Below, in pieces: positions 19,987-27,900 of a DNA stretch of 29,962 nt; the stretch's first letter is position 1; each line of letters opens with the position of its first letter. The position numbers and the translations under genes are program-made. The stretch spans positions 1-29,962 of the IMG/VR virus record IMGVR_UViG_3300044678_001021, one strand, 5' to 3'. The notes beneath the pieces are model-generated. The model saw only the letters and a list, made by a program, of their open reading frames with translations. It made no database searches and was not told the origin of the DNA. This DNA is from a virus.

Positions 19987-20435
19987 ACCGTTACCCTCGC
20001 CGTAAGTTGCACGCGCAAAACCCGCGCGTAATCCTGCTGCTCGTCAGAGAGAATCTCTGATGTCGTGTCCGGTAAAACCGCCACATCGTTTGCGTGCGAA
20101 GCCCACACCGACGCGGGTCGAAGTGCTCGCATGATGGCGACCGCATCCTCGCGCATTGCCGTCTCTGCGTCGGGCATTTCGCCGATGCGATAGAGCACCG
20201 TGACCTGCAGCGCGTGCGCGACCTCGTCGACGGTGTCGCCTGCGATGAGCCCAGTGTCGACCGGTGCGCCCGCGCCGACGTACACGCTTCGCTGAGCCGC
20301 CACAGTCACGAGCCCGAGCAGGTCGCTTTCACTTGTCAGCTGGTCATACACGACGAACCGAACGCCGGGCGCCGTCGTCGGCACAATCGCCGCGAGCGCG
20401 TCACCGATTGCCGCGAGCAATCCACCGATGCTCAT
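19983..20435 (-). CDS. Tail terminator-like protein
   Basis: The 150-residue product (MSIGGLLAAIGDALAAIVP...) has an N-terminal hydrophobic helix then alternating strands and a C-terminal strand RVLRVQLTARVTV, the layout of phage tail terminators that cap the tube. It sits just before the tail tube gene and after the head-tail completion gene. It overlaps both neighbours by ATGA. Assignment relies on size, fold pattern and position. Confidence 0.65.
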   Translation of the reverse strand: MSIGGLLAAIGDALAAIVPTTAPGVRFVVYDQLTSESDLLGLVTVAAQRSVYVGAGAPVDTGLIAGDTVDEVAHALQVTVLYRIGEMPDAETAMREDAVAIMRALRPASVWASHANDVAVLPDTTSEILSDEQQDYARVLRVQLTARVTV

Positions 20436-21052
20436 TGCACCGCACCGCCCGTCTGCTGCTCGACGAACGCGCGCAGGATGTCGGCGACCGCTTGCCGCAC
20501 GAGCACCTGATCCTCGGGCGACAGCCCGAAGAATGGGCGCTTGCGATTGACGTGCGCCGCATACTTGAGTGCACCGCCCGACACCTGCACAACCGCATAA
20601 TTTTCGCGCACATTCGTCACGCGAATCGAGCGCGATAGCTGCCCGCTCAAGGTCAGGTCGACCTCGACCGAACCACCGACGAATCCCTTTCGGCTGTCGC
20701 GCTTAAACTGCGCATAACCGCCCTCGTATCGGCGACCGATGAGCGTGCCGAGCGGCAGGTATTTCGCCGTTATCATGTAGCCCGACTGCGACCCGCGCCG
20801 CCTGTAGGGTCGTTTGCGGTACAGCGGTGCACCGCCTTTCGGCTTCAGACGTCGCGCAGTTTCGCTCGGGAAATATACTGACATCGGCTGCGTGCCGTAC
20901 CGTCGCAGCGGTCGGTCGTCGGTGCCAAGCCCCTCGCGAAACGCGCGCTGCACCACCTGCGCTTTGCACATCTCGCCGACGGCGCGCATGACCGCTGGCG
21001 TCGCAATGTCGCGCGGCCATTTGCCAACGTCAACGCGTGCCTTGATGCCCAT
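20432..21052 (-). CDS. Head-tail completion protein (gp10/virion morphogenesis-like)
   Basis: The 206-residue product is basic, with KPKGGAPLYRKRPYRRRGS near 70-90 and a C-terminal LSGQLSRSIRVTN...YAAHVNRKRPFFGLSPEDQ segment. Phage tail completion proteins often show this S-G-x-L-x-x-S-I then AAxHxxG/R-RPFxGxS order. The ATG at 21052 overlaps the previous TGA (TGATG); a GTG at 21055 is in frame. It probably joins head and tail. Confidence 0.75.
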   Translation of the reverse strand: MGIKARVDVGKWPRDIATPAVMRAVGEMCKAQVVQRAFREGLGTDDRPLRRYGTQPMSVYFPSETARRLKPKGGAPLYRKRPYRRRGSQSGYMITAKYLPLGTLIGRRYEGGYAQFKRDSRKGFVGGSVEVDLTLSGQLSRSIRVTNVRENYAVVQVSGGALKYAAHVNRKRPFFGLSPEDQVLVRQAVADILRAFVEQQTGGAVQ

Positions 21053-22095
21053 CACCGCTCGTCCGAGATGCGCGTGCGCATCGTCGCAATGGGCGCGTCG
21101 TCGGGCAGGTAAGCAACGACGCTCGCATTGTTGAGCGTGCTCGCGATGCTCGACAGCACCGCCGACCCACGCGCACCCGCATCGGCTTCGCCGTCATCGA
21201 CGACGCCGTCGAGGTCGATGTCGGCCCAATCGACGAGCGCGAGTTGTTGCTCGACCATCTCGACCGCGAGCCCTCGCAGATAGGTTGCCTGCGCGCTGAA
21301 ATCAGGACCGGCCGAAAGCCGACCATCGAGCACGCGAGCAGCCGTCAGGTATGCGTGCGCGTTCGCGTATGGTCGACCCGGCAGCACGTCTTCGACGCGC
21401 GGTGCGATGCGCTTGCGAATGATGCCCATGAGTTCGTCGAGCGCGGCTTCGCGTTGCGCGCGCCACGTACCCTGACCCGAGGGTCGCGCCTTCAAGTCGG
21501 GCACAACCTCAAGCAGTTCGGCGTCGGTCAGCCCTGTCGCGAACGGCATCGAAACCGTGTGCAAAACGTCGCGGTCGCGCAGGTACTCAATCGGCCCTGC
21601 ACCGCTCGGGTGCTGGCTATCGTAATCGACCGTCCAGCGAATGTTGCGCGTCGTGCGCGCAGGCTGGTCGACGGCTGGAACGAACGCCGTGCGCGCCGAC
21701 CAATGCAGCGACAACGGCGACAATGCGTCGATGAGCACGACATGCGGCAACGGCTCGGCAAGCTCTAACGTGCCCGCGATAAGCGTCTGCGATGCGACGC
21801 GCACAACCCGCACCGCAGCGCCCGACACACCGACACCAGCGAGCACAGCGGGCGCAGGTTGGTCGGTGTCGCTGACGACGCTCGGCGACCCGCTAAGCCC
21901 CCACGTCACGCTCAGCGTTCGGCGGTCGGCGCTGATTGCGGTGACGGTATCCGGCTCGCGCGTCGCGTCGAGTTGATACGCACTCGACCCGCTCGGCCAG
22001 TCGATGACGAGCAACGGCGAACCGGTGATGACGCCCTCGGCTGGTGTCCACCAAAAGACGCAGTCACGACCGTTGATGAGCTTGCGTGCGGGCAT
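21052..22095 (-). CDS. Head-tail connector region protein with an EF-hand loop
   Basis: The 347-residue product has a beta-rich N-terminal half (1-150) and a helical C-terminal half with the sequence DIDLDGVVDDGE at 292-303, a perfect EF-hand calcium loop (D-x-D-x-D-G-x-x-D-x-x-E). A calcium site would stabilise the connector or gate DNA. The ATG at 22095 has no Shine-Dalgarno but a -10-like GTGGTAGCGT six bases upstream, suggesting a leaderless message. It overlaps the next gene (TGATG). The exact role (adaptor or stopper) is not clear. Confidence 0.68.
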   Translation of the reverse strand: MPARKLINGRDCVFWWTPAEGVITGSPLLVIDWPSGSSAYQLDATREPDTVTAISADRRTLSVTWGLSGSPSVVSDTDQPAPAVLAGVGVSGAAVRVVRVASQTLIAGTLELAEPLPHVVLIDALSPLSLHWSARTAFVPAVDQPARTTRNIRWTVDYDSQHPSGAGPIEYLRDRDVLHTVSMPFATGLTDAELLEVVPDLKARPSGQGTWRAQREAALDELMGIIRKRIAPRVEDVLPGRPYANAHAYLTAARVLDGRLSAGPDFSAQATYLRGLAVEMVEQQLALVDWADIDLDGVVDDGEADAGARGSAVLSSIASTLNNASVVAYLPDDAPIATMRTRISDER

Positions 22096-22100
22096 GTCGC

Positions 22101-22133
22101 CACGCTACCACATGCGCGCCTCTGCGTCACCCG
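22101..22133 (-). promoter_or_regulatory. Candidate leaderless promoter before the connector gene
   Basis: Extended -10 GTGGTAGCGT, six bases, then ATG at 22095. A weak -35-like GTGACG lies 17 bases further up, inside the end of the gpF-like gene. The 31-base gap is otherwise empty. Confidence 0.4.
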
Positions 22134-22966
22134 CGCGCGGCTGCGTTCGCTCGTCGAACCGTCACGTCGGTCGCCTTCGAATAGCCCCAGCGCTGCGCAA
22201 CCGACCACGGCACAGCCAGCCATGAATGCCTGCAGTTGTACCCGCCGCCGCTGTCGAGCGGGTGCGGCAACCCCGAAACGTCGTTGTCGAGCTTGGCAGC
22301 GAGCGCGGGCGTGAACCAATGGTCCACGCACTCTGCGCAGAACGGTCGTGTTAGCCCGTCCTCGGGCCCGCCGTAAGCGTAGCCGATAGAGCCGGGCGCC
22401 TCATCGGCCCATGCATTGCCGACTGCGCGCGCATAAACAGCGGTCTGCGTGCGCGCTTCGGTTGCCGCTCTTTCAAGCGACACGCCGAGCCGCTCCGACA
22501 TTCGCGTCGACAACTCAGTCAGGGTTTCTAGCCGGTAGCCCTCGCGCAGCAGTGGCATGAGGTCAGTTGCGGTCGAGAGCCCGATGCCGCGAAACGCGTC
22601 GCGCGCGTCACGCCTCGCGGCGTCGATTACGGCGCTCAATGCTTCGACGTCGACGACGTCGTCAGGCTCAAGCCCGACCGAGCGAAGATAGGCGGGCGTG
22701 GCGCGCTCGATGTCGTCGAGTCCGTCGAGCCATTCGTCCTGCACTTCGCCGGTTAGGTCGCGCACCGCAGCAGCAACCTCGTCGAGTTGCACGGCGAGAA
22801 TCCCAGCGCGCCAATCGCCTGCGCCCTCCTTGTCGATGAGGTCAACAAGCGCTGTGCGCAGTTCGTCGCGCAACCCAACGAGCGCAGCAGAGATGCGCGA
22901 ACCAAGTCGCTCGATGTCTGCCTGCCGACGTCGCAACGCCGCACGGATGTCCGCAGGCAGAGACAC
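22127..22966 (-). CDS. Mu gpF-like head morphogenesis protein
   Basis: The 279-residue product has a helical N-terminal two thirds and the signature C-terminal domain of the Mu gpF/SPP1 gp7 group: YAYGGPEDGLTRPFCAEC (about 198-215), then GLPHPLDSGGGYNCRHSWLAV (about 233-255) with paired cysteines and His. In these phages the protein enters the procapsid with the portal and is needed for infectious particles. The start is a GTG at 22966, one base after the preceding TAA, with AAGG upstream. Confidence 0.85.
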   Translation of the reverse strand: MSLPADIRAALRRRQADIERLGSRISAALVGLRDELRTALVDLIDKEGAGDWRAGILAVQLDEVAAAVRDLTGEVQDEWLDGLDDIERATPAYLRSVGLEPDDVVDVEALSAVIDAARRDARDAFRGIGLSTATDLMPLLREGYRLETLTELSTRMSERLGVSLERAATEARTQTAVYARAVGNAWADEAPGSIGYAYGGPEDGLTRPFCAECVDHWFTPALAAKLDNDVSGLPHPLDSGGGYNCRHSWLAVPWSVAQRWGYSKATDVTVRRANAAARG

Positions 22967-22967
22967 G

Positions 22968-23219
22968 TTAGACCTTGCGGCGCTTCGCCTTCGCGGGCGG
23001 CGACGTGGTCGGTTCGATGATGTCGGTCGGCGCGTCGGCAGTCAGCGCGTCGATGACCTCGACGACATCGGCGGGCGCAACGTAGTCGAGCAGGATTGCA
23101 TCCGTCCCGAGGTCGCGCTGTGCCGATAGCCATTGCTCGCGCGTCAGGTCGACAACGACGGGCGCGTTGTAAAACCCGAGGCGCGGCAGTGGTCGCATGA
23201 GCCGGACGCGCGCGCTCAT
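22968..23219 (-). CDS. Small virion-module protein of unknown role
   Basis: The 83-residue product (MSARVRLMRPLPRLGFYNAP...) has a short beta N-terminus, a helix (TREQWLSAQRDLG) and a basic tail (KAKRRKV). Small proteins of this kind between the capsid and connector genes may be head completion proteins. It overlaps the capsid gene stop (TGATG). No family recognised. Confidence 0.65.
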   Translation of the reverse strand: MSARVRLMRPLPRLGFYNAPVVVDLTREQWLSAQRDLGTDAILLDYVAPADVVEVIDALTADAPTDIIEPTTSPPAKAKRRKV

Positions 23220-24277
23220 CAGCTGACGACCGCCGTGACGAGATAGCCCAAGTTGGCGTCGAGCACGATTTCGTCCGAGTAGACCTCGGCGGCGACGATG
23301 GTGCCGACCGCCTGCGGAGGGGCCGTCTCGTAAGACCGCACCGAGATGGGCAGCGCGATGCCGTCCATGCTCAGACCCTGCCCGCTGAGCCCGTCCTCGA
23401 CGATGAGCAACGCAGCGACCGCGCGCGCCATGATGTCGCCCGCGCCGTTGCTCGCCGTGTCGGCGCCCTCAAGACAGCCCATCCAGAGCGACTTGCCCCA
23501 GACGTAGTCGGACGCGTGCGCGGCCCCGGGCGCGCTGGTCTGCGCACGCTGGTTGCCGATGAGCAGGCGCAGGCCCAACTCTCGCCGAATGAGGTCGACG
23601 AGATAGGCGTCCGTGGCGATCTGCTGCGACACGACAGCAGCGCCGCTCGTGACGACGCGCATGCTGCTCGCCGCAAACGAATCGGCGAACGCATCGGCGA
23701 CCTGCCGACCCATGATGAGCGTATCGGGCGCGCGACCATACGCCTGCTCTCGCGTGATGGTCTTGACCTTGTGGAGGTCTTGCATGGGCGTCGCCGTGAC
23801 GGTCGTGTCCCACTGCGAGCCCGTGCCGGGCACGGCGGCGAGCGCGGCGTTCGCCCAATTGCCTGTGCCGAAGAACAGCGACGCGACACGGCGCTCCATG
23901 TCATAGGCGAGCTTGCGACCGATGCCACCCGCCTGCCGCTCTTCCAGCGGCGTCGGGAACTGACTGCGCTGCGTCAACTTCTGCGGGATGATCTCGGACG
24001 CGAGCTTGTACTCGACGCACTCGTAATCGACCGTCGTCGGCGTGCCCATCGACGCGCGCGGGTAGTCGGCGCCGAGCGCCGTCTGCACGACCTGCGGGCT
24101 GCCCATGTACGAGGTCGACGACTCGACCCACACCTTGCCCTTGTAGGCATTGGGCGCCACGGCCTGAATCGGCAGGAAGGGGAAAACGAGCCCGCCAGCG
24201 GACTGCGCCGCACCGATTGCAGCGCCCGAAAGAATCGGGCTAACCGGCGCGAGTTGCGAAAGGTTCGATGCGCTCAT
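23219..24277 (-). CDS. Major capsid protein (HK97-like fold expected)
   Basis: The 352-residue protein has no long N-terminal delta domain, consistent with a separate scaffold. Typical regions are FPFLPIQAVAPNAYKGKVWVESSTSYM (about 32-58), an extended E-loop-like stretch, YKLASEIIPQKLTQRSQFPTP near 90-110, and DTLIMGRQVADAFADS (about 185-200). AGGAGG lies six bases before the ATG at 24277, the strongest such signal of the head genes. Neighbouring decoration and protease/scaffold genes support the call. Confidence 0.88.
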   Translation of the reverse strand: MSASNLSQLAPVSPILSGAAIGAAQSAGGLVFPFLPIQAVAPNAYKGKVWVESSTSYMGSPQVVQTALGADYPRASMGTPTTVDYECVEYKLASEIIPQKLTQRSQFPTPLEERQAGGIGRKLAYDMERRVASLFFGTGNWANAALAAVPGTGSQWDTTVTATPMQDLHKVKTITREQAYGRAPDTLIMGRQVADAFADSFAASSMRVVTSGAAVVSQQIATDAYLVDLIRRELGLRLLIGNQRAQTSAPGAAHASDYVWGKSLWMGCLEGADTASNGAGDIMARAVAALLIVEDGLSGQGLSMDGIALPISVRSYETAPPQAVGTIVAAEVYSDEIVLDANLGYLVTAVVS

Positions 24278-24291
24278 TGTTGCCTCCTAAC

Positions 24292-24702
24292 TCAAAGGGC
24301 TCGGTTGATGCCGAGGATGACGATGCATTCCTCGTTGTTGTTGCTCGACCCGTCGGAATCCTTGCCCGAGATGAACCGGCCGATAGCGACGTCACCGCCG
24401 ACGGCGTGCGCGAACTTGCCCGCGCCGTCTGTCGTGACGAGACGCCCCGGCGTCAACGCGCCAGCGGCGATGCCGAAGCTGCAGAGCCCGTCAATCTGAA
24501 TGTCGATGATGTCGCCCGCGACGCCGCTCGTCAGCGCAACGGCGGCGTTGTTGTGACCCGTCGCAGCCGTGGCGTCAGTCGCCTGCACGACGACGGGAAT
24601 GCCACCGCTGAACGAGCCATCAAACCGAACGATTCGCCCGCGCGTCACCGTGGCGGTGAGCTTGGCGCTGATGACGTTGCCCTGACCGTGAATGCTCGCC
24701 AT
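24292..24702 (-). CDS. Capsid decoration (cement) protein
   Basis: The 136-residue product is Gly/Ala/Val rich (MASIHGQGNVISAKLTATVT...) and has the small beta-barrel pattern of phage capsid cement proteins, with ALTSGVAGDIIDIQIDG and GALTPGRLVTTDGAGKFAH typical of the DUF2190-like group. It lies directly before the capsid gene. GGGAGG is just upstream of the ATG at 24702; an upstream in-frame TTG at 24708 is not favoured. Confidence 0.8.
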   Translation of the reverse strand: MASIHGQGNVISAKLTATVTRGRIVRFDGSFSGGIPVVVQATDATAATGHNNAAVALTSGVAGDIIDIQIDGLCSFGIAAGALTPGRLVTTDGAGKFAHAVGGDVAIGRFISGKDSDGSSNNNEECIVILGINRAL

Positions 24703-24704
24703 GT

Positions 24705-26213
24705 TCAACCTCCCTTGACGGCGCGGAAGCGCGCCAGCATCTCGTTTGCCCGCGACACCTCGACGGTGCGCGGGTCGGTGTTGCGCTCAATGTCAGCCGT
24801 CGCGCCGTGCCCGAGCGCCTTGCCGACCGTCGCCATGACGGGCAAGTCAGCGAGCATGCCGCGCACCTCGTCGACGCCGAGCCGCTCGGCTCGCGCGACC
24901 CACGCGTCACGCGACGCCTGCGGGATGCGCGTCTCGACGATAGCCTGCTCGACCATCGCGACCGCGTCGCGTCGCACGATGTCGGCGCGCGCCGTTTCCA
25001 GCTGCGCCCGCATCGCTTCCAGTTCCTGCCGCAGCGCGTCGACCTGCGCCGCATCGACGGCGGTCGCCGTCACATTCTGCTCGCCCATGTCGAGCGCCTC
25101 CATATTGCCGCCGGGGGTAGACGCAGGGACCGTGGCGGGCCGGACCTTGCGCACGTAGTTCGCGGGCATTGACCCGCCGAGAAACATCCAGTCGTCATCG
25201 TTGCTGGCGATGCGGTCAGCCATGCCGCGCGCAACGGCTTCGTCGGCGGCGTATGTCGACCCGTCACCGAGCGCGCTCGCATCAACGCCTCGGCCGGTCG
25301 CGATGTCGTCGAGCATGACGGCGGCGAGCTTGTCGACGCGCTGCTGCAGCGCAGCCATGTAGTCGCCGTCGCCGACGTTTTGCCGCTTGCGCGGCGTCTG
25401 CGAACTAACGACCTCGACGACGTCGTCATCCGTCTGCGCAAGCGTGACGACCACGCCGACCGAGCCTAACTGCGCAAGCGGCGACAGCACGACCTCGTCA
25501 GCCGCCGACGCTATCCAATACGCTGCCGAGCACGCCATGCCCGAGACATACGCAACGACGTAGATGCCCGACGCTTGCGCTTGCGCAATCGCGCGACGCG
25601 TCTCGCGCACGCCCGCCACATAGCCGCCCGGCGAGTCGACCTGCAGCACGACGACGTTCTCGCCTTGCAACGCCGCTGCGCGCAGTTCTAGCCGCGCGGC
25701 GTGGTAGTCATAAGGGTACAGCCCGCCTTCCAAATGCACGACGCCCACGGCGCCCGGTAGCGCGGCTCGCGCACTTCGCTCGCGCGACAACTGCGCGACG
25801 AACGATGGCTCGACGGCAAGCGCCGCAACCCCTGTTGCGGTGCGTGCTTCGGTGTCGTCATTCATCTCGTCAGCCCTCCGCTCATCATAGACCTCGCGCA
25901 ACCGCTCGACCCACTTGCGACCCGCGTCGCCGCCCCATAAAAGCCACGCCACAAAGCCCGGTGTCTCTTCGCCCGGTCGGTCGTCTTCGCCGCGTTGCCA
26001 GTCGCCCTCGTGACGGGCAAACCAAGCGGGCGCCTCGATGGTCGCCCACTCTTCCGACTGCGGCTCGCCCGCTGCGATTGAGTTCGCACGGCGCACCGTT
26101 TCAGCCTTGAGGCCGTCGCCCGACTTGCCAGCCTCGTGTAGCTCGACACCCTTGCTCGCGGCATCGCGCACGGCGTCGGGCGGCGTCAATTCGCCCTGCG
26201 TCAATAGCGGCAT
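24705..26213 (-). CDS. Head maturation protease (S49/ClpP-like) fused to a scaffold-like tail
   Basis: The 502-residue product has three parts. Residues 1-115 carry a helical domain (KSGDGLKAETVRRANSIAAG, then WFARHEGDW and WLLWGGDAGRKW). Residues 155-335 are a serine protease with DSPGGYVAG (193-201), the nucleophile Ser229 in MACSAAYWIAS, and SSQTPRKRQNV (270-280) where Lys276 is the likely general base. Residues 375-500 form a coiled-coil, probably the scaffold, removed on maturation. The ATG at 26213 overlaps the portal stop (TGATG) and GGAGGG is upstream; a GTG at 26216 is the alternative. It should build and then clear the procapsid. Confidence 0.87.
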   Translation of the reverse strand: MPLLTQGELTPPDAVRDAASKGVELHEAGKSGDGLKAETVRRANSIAAGEPQSEEWATIEAPAWFARHEGDWQRGEDDRPGEETPGFVAWLLWGGDAGRKWVERLREVYDERRADEMNDDTEARTATGVAALAVEPSFVAQLSRERSARAALPGAVGVVHLEGGLYPYDYHAARLELRAAALQGENVVVLQVDSPGGYVAGVRETRRAIAQAQASGIYVVAYVSGMACSAAYWIASAADEVVLSPLAQLGSVGVVVTLAQTDDDVVEVVSSQTPRKRQNVGDGDYMAALQQRVDKLAAVMLDDIATGRGVDASALGDGSTYAADEAVARGMADRIASNDDDWMFLGGSMPANYVRKVRPATVPASTPGGNMEALDMGEQNVTATAVDAAQVDALRQELEAMRAQLETARADIVRRDAVAMVEQAIVETRIPQASRDAWVARAERLGVDEVRGMLADLPVMATVGKALGHGATADIERNTDPRTVEVSRANEMLARFRAVKGG

Positions 26214-27592
26214 CACAGCCCTCCGGGAAGCGCGCTAGGTCGCTCGGCTTGTGCGACCACGCCTGCGACGCGTGCGCGTTCGCCACGCGCCTGCGCAGCG
26301 TCGGTGGGCGCGGGTAGCTCAAGCGCAGCACGCATCGCCCGCTCGTCATCGGCGCTCGGCGTAATCAACCCCTGACCGAGCAACGAGACGACATCGCCAA
26401 CGCGCTCGGTCCAAAGCGGCGAACGAATGCCCGCATAGGTTAGGCGCGGCAACTCGGCAAGCGGCATCGGCCCAATGTTCAGCGCGATGATGGCGCGCAC
26501 GTAACCGGCGAGCCCTTCGGCGACCCACTGACAAAGGTCGCCCGCAAGTTGCGCGGCGAGTTCGGCGTGCACCTGCGCGGTCGCGTATGCGCCCGAAGAC
26601 GACGCCGAGCCAACGGTCAAATGCTGCACGTAGAACGCTTGAAAGATCTGGCGCTCAAGGTCGCCGATGACTGCGTTTGTTGGAAAGGCGGCGTCGGGAC
26701 GTCCCTCCCACGACAGCGTCGCCCATGACGGCAGAATTAGCGCCGCCTCTTCGTGCACCGACCACTTGCGCAGGATTCCGAGCAGTTCGTCGCGCGCCGT
26801 GGCAATGTCGGCGGGCGACGGCATCGTGCCGAGTTCTCGCCCATATGCCTCTGCGTTGATTGTTATCGTCGGCGTCGGGCTCGCCGTGCGCGACATCATC
26901 ACGGCGCGCAGGCGCATCGTCTGGTCATAGTCGCGCGCCAGCGGCTCGACGTGGCGCATGATGCCGAGCCCCTCGACGCCCGACGCGGGCGACGGGTACA
27001 CGAGGTGAACGAGCCGCTCGTAGGGCAAGCGCAGCGAGCCCATCGTCGAGATGCCGCCCGGCAATCGCTGCCACTGGTCGACGGCGACGATGCGCCCGCT
27101 GACATCATAGACCCACTGCCGCACGCTCGACTGGTCGCGCGGCTCAAGGTCGACATACGTCGTGCCCTCGTATGGATACGCGACAAGTTCGGCAAGCGAG
27201 AAGCCAATCAAAGCGCCGCGCAACAGGTCGCGCAGTCGCGATTCCCATGAGGGCAACGCGACAATGCGACCCTCCCACTCGATGACCGGCGACGCAAAGC
27301 CGCCGAGCCCGAGCACGCGTCGCACGACATCAGCCGCGCGCGCGCTTGCCTCCGAATCGGGCGCGGGCTGCACGTCCCACGTCGCCGACGTTGCGAGCCC
27401 TGACAATGCCTGCCAACCGACGCGCACGGGCGCGAGCCGCTCGGCGCGAGCATAGTCGGCGACGCGCTGCGACAGCGCGACGAACCGCTTTGAGTGCTCG
27501 CCGTCGTTGAGTGCGAGCGACGGCGAACCGACGCCGCGCCCGTCAACGGGCTCGGGTGCGGTGTAGCCTGTAACGCGTACAGTCTGCGGCAT
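26213..27592 (-). CDS. Portal protein (DUF935/Mu gp29-like)
   Basis: The 459-residue protein has portal-type segments: ALIGFSLAELVAYPYEG near 130-145, RLPYERLVHLVYPSPASGVEGLGIMRHVEPLARDYDQ near 188-225, and YVQHLTVGSASSSGAYATAQVHAEL near 322-345, the last being characteristic of DUF935 portals. It forms the dodecameric DNA channel and docks terminase. The ATG at 27592 has no Shine-Dalgarno; GTGCTACGCT lies six bases before it. Confidence 0.88.
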   Translation of the reverse strand: MPQTVRVTGYTAPEPVDGRGVGSPSLALNDGEHSKRFVALSQRVADYARAERLAPVRVGWQALSGLATSATWDVQPAPDSEASARAADVVRRVLGLGGFASPVIEWEGRIVALPSWESRLRDLLRGALIGFSLAELVAYPYEGTTYVDLEPRDQSSVRQWVYDVSGRIVAVDQWQRLPGGISTMGSLRLPYERLVHLVYPSPASGVEGLGIMRHVEPLARDYDQTMRLRAVMMSRTASPTPTITINAEAYGRELGTMPSPADIATARDELLGILRKWSVHEEAALILPSWATLSWEGRPDAAFPTNAVIGDLERQIFQAFYVQHLTVGSASSSGAYATAQVHAELAAQLAGDLCQWVAEGLAGYVRAIIALNIGPMPLAELPRLTYAGIRSPLWTERVGDVVSLLGQGLITPSADDERAMRAALELPAPTDAAQARGERARVAGVVAQAERPSALPGGL

Positions 27593-27597
27593 GCGCG

Positions 27598-27630
27598 GAG
27601 CGTAGCACGTTGCGACAGCAAACGCACGAC
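27598..27630 (-). promoter_or_regulatory. Candidate leaderless promoter before the portal gene
   Basis: Extended -10 GTGCTACGCT (27599-27608), six bases, ATG at 27592. The -35 is poor (GTGCGT at 17-base spacing). It would let head genes be expressed separately from terminase. Confidence 0.4.
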
Positions 27631-27632
27631 CC

Positions 27633-27753
27633 CGTCAGGATGTGCACGATCTGGATTGAAAGCGCTCGGCGCAGCCGCCTACCGGCGACCGGGTCGAGCT
27701 TCGCGAACTTTGTCCTGACCTCACGACCCTTGTCGCGCGTGCACATCCTGACG
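27633..27753 (-). ncRNA. Candidate structured RNA (four-way junction) between terminase and portal
   Basis: A perfect 16-base inverted repeat, CGTCAGGATGTGCACG and CGTGCACATCCTGACG (27738-27753 and 27633-27648), encloses three further stems lying nearly end to end: GGGTCG/CGACCC (27724-27729 with 27691-27696), GTCGCC-GGTA-GGCGGC (27674-27689) and GCGC-CGA-GCGC (27662-27672). As RNA this folds as a four-way junction. The orientation is inferred from the surrounding genes. A recombination or packaging site, or a tiny mobile element, would also explain the inverted repeat. Confidence 0.5.
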
Positions 27754-27882
27754 AGGTTTGCTCAGATGGTTGGTGCCGCGCACGCGTCACGCCGTCGCGA
27801 ACCATTCGCAACGCCCGCAGCGCGTGGTTGACTCGCTGGGCCTAGAGCAAACGCACTAGGTCGGCACCGTGGCGGGTCATAA

Positions 27883-27899
27883 CGTGCACAATGTACACG
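27883..27899. promoter_or_regulatory. 17-base imperfect palindrome after terminase
   Basis: CGTGCACAATGTACACG has eight-base arms with one mismatch around a central A, directly beside the terminase stop. It shares the CGTGCACA arm with the inverted repeat at 27633-27753. It could bind a dimeric protein. Confidence 0.45.
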
Positions 27900-27900
27900 G

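Larger units (their letters stand above)
27593..27900 (-). other. 308-base gap between terminase and portal, no convincing gene
   Basis: This is the only gap over 300 bases. From terminase towards portal it holds a palindrome (27883-27899), about 130 bases without clear features apart from a weak CCTAG/CTAGG pair (27841-27860), a 121-base structured element closed by a 16-base inverted repeat (27633-27753), and the portal promoter candidate. A 67-codon minus-strand frame (27543-27746) exists but overlaps the portal start and matches nothing I know. Confidence 0.6.

Noticed and set aside
20041-20060. TCGTCAG on the plus strand, a possible fourth hammerhead core
   Set aside because: The GAAA segment and stems II and III are missing and it lies within the tail terminator coding region.
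27649-27664. TTTCAATCC next to four paired arms, suggesting a tRNA
   Set aside because: No stem can form around this T-loop-like stretch, the closing stem is 16 bases, and no anticodon arm fits.
27543-27746. 67-codon minus-strand frame across the terminase-portal gap
   Set aside because: It starts inside an inverted-repeat arm, has no ribosome binding site, overlaps the portal start by 50 bases and has an Arg/Cys-rich sequence without a protein pattern.
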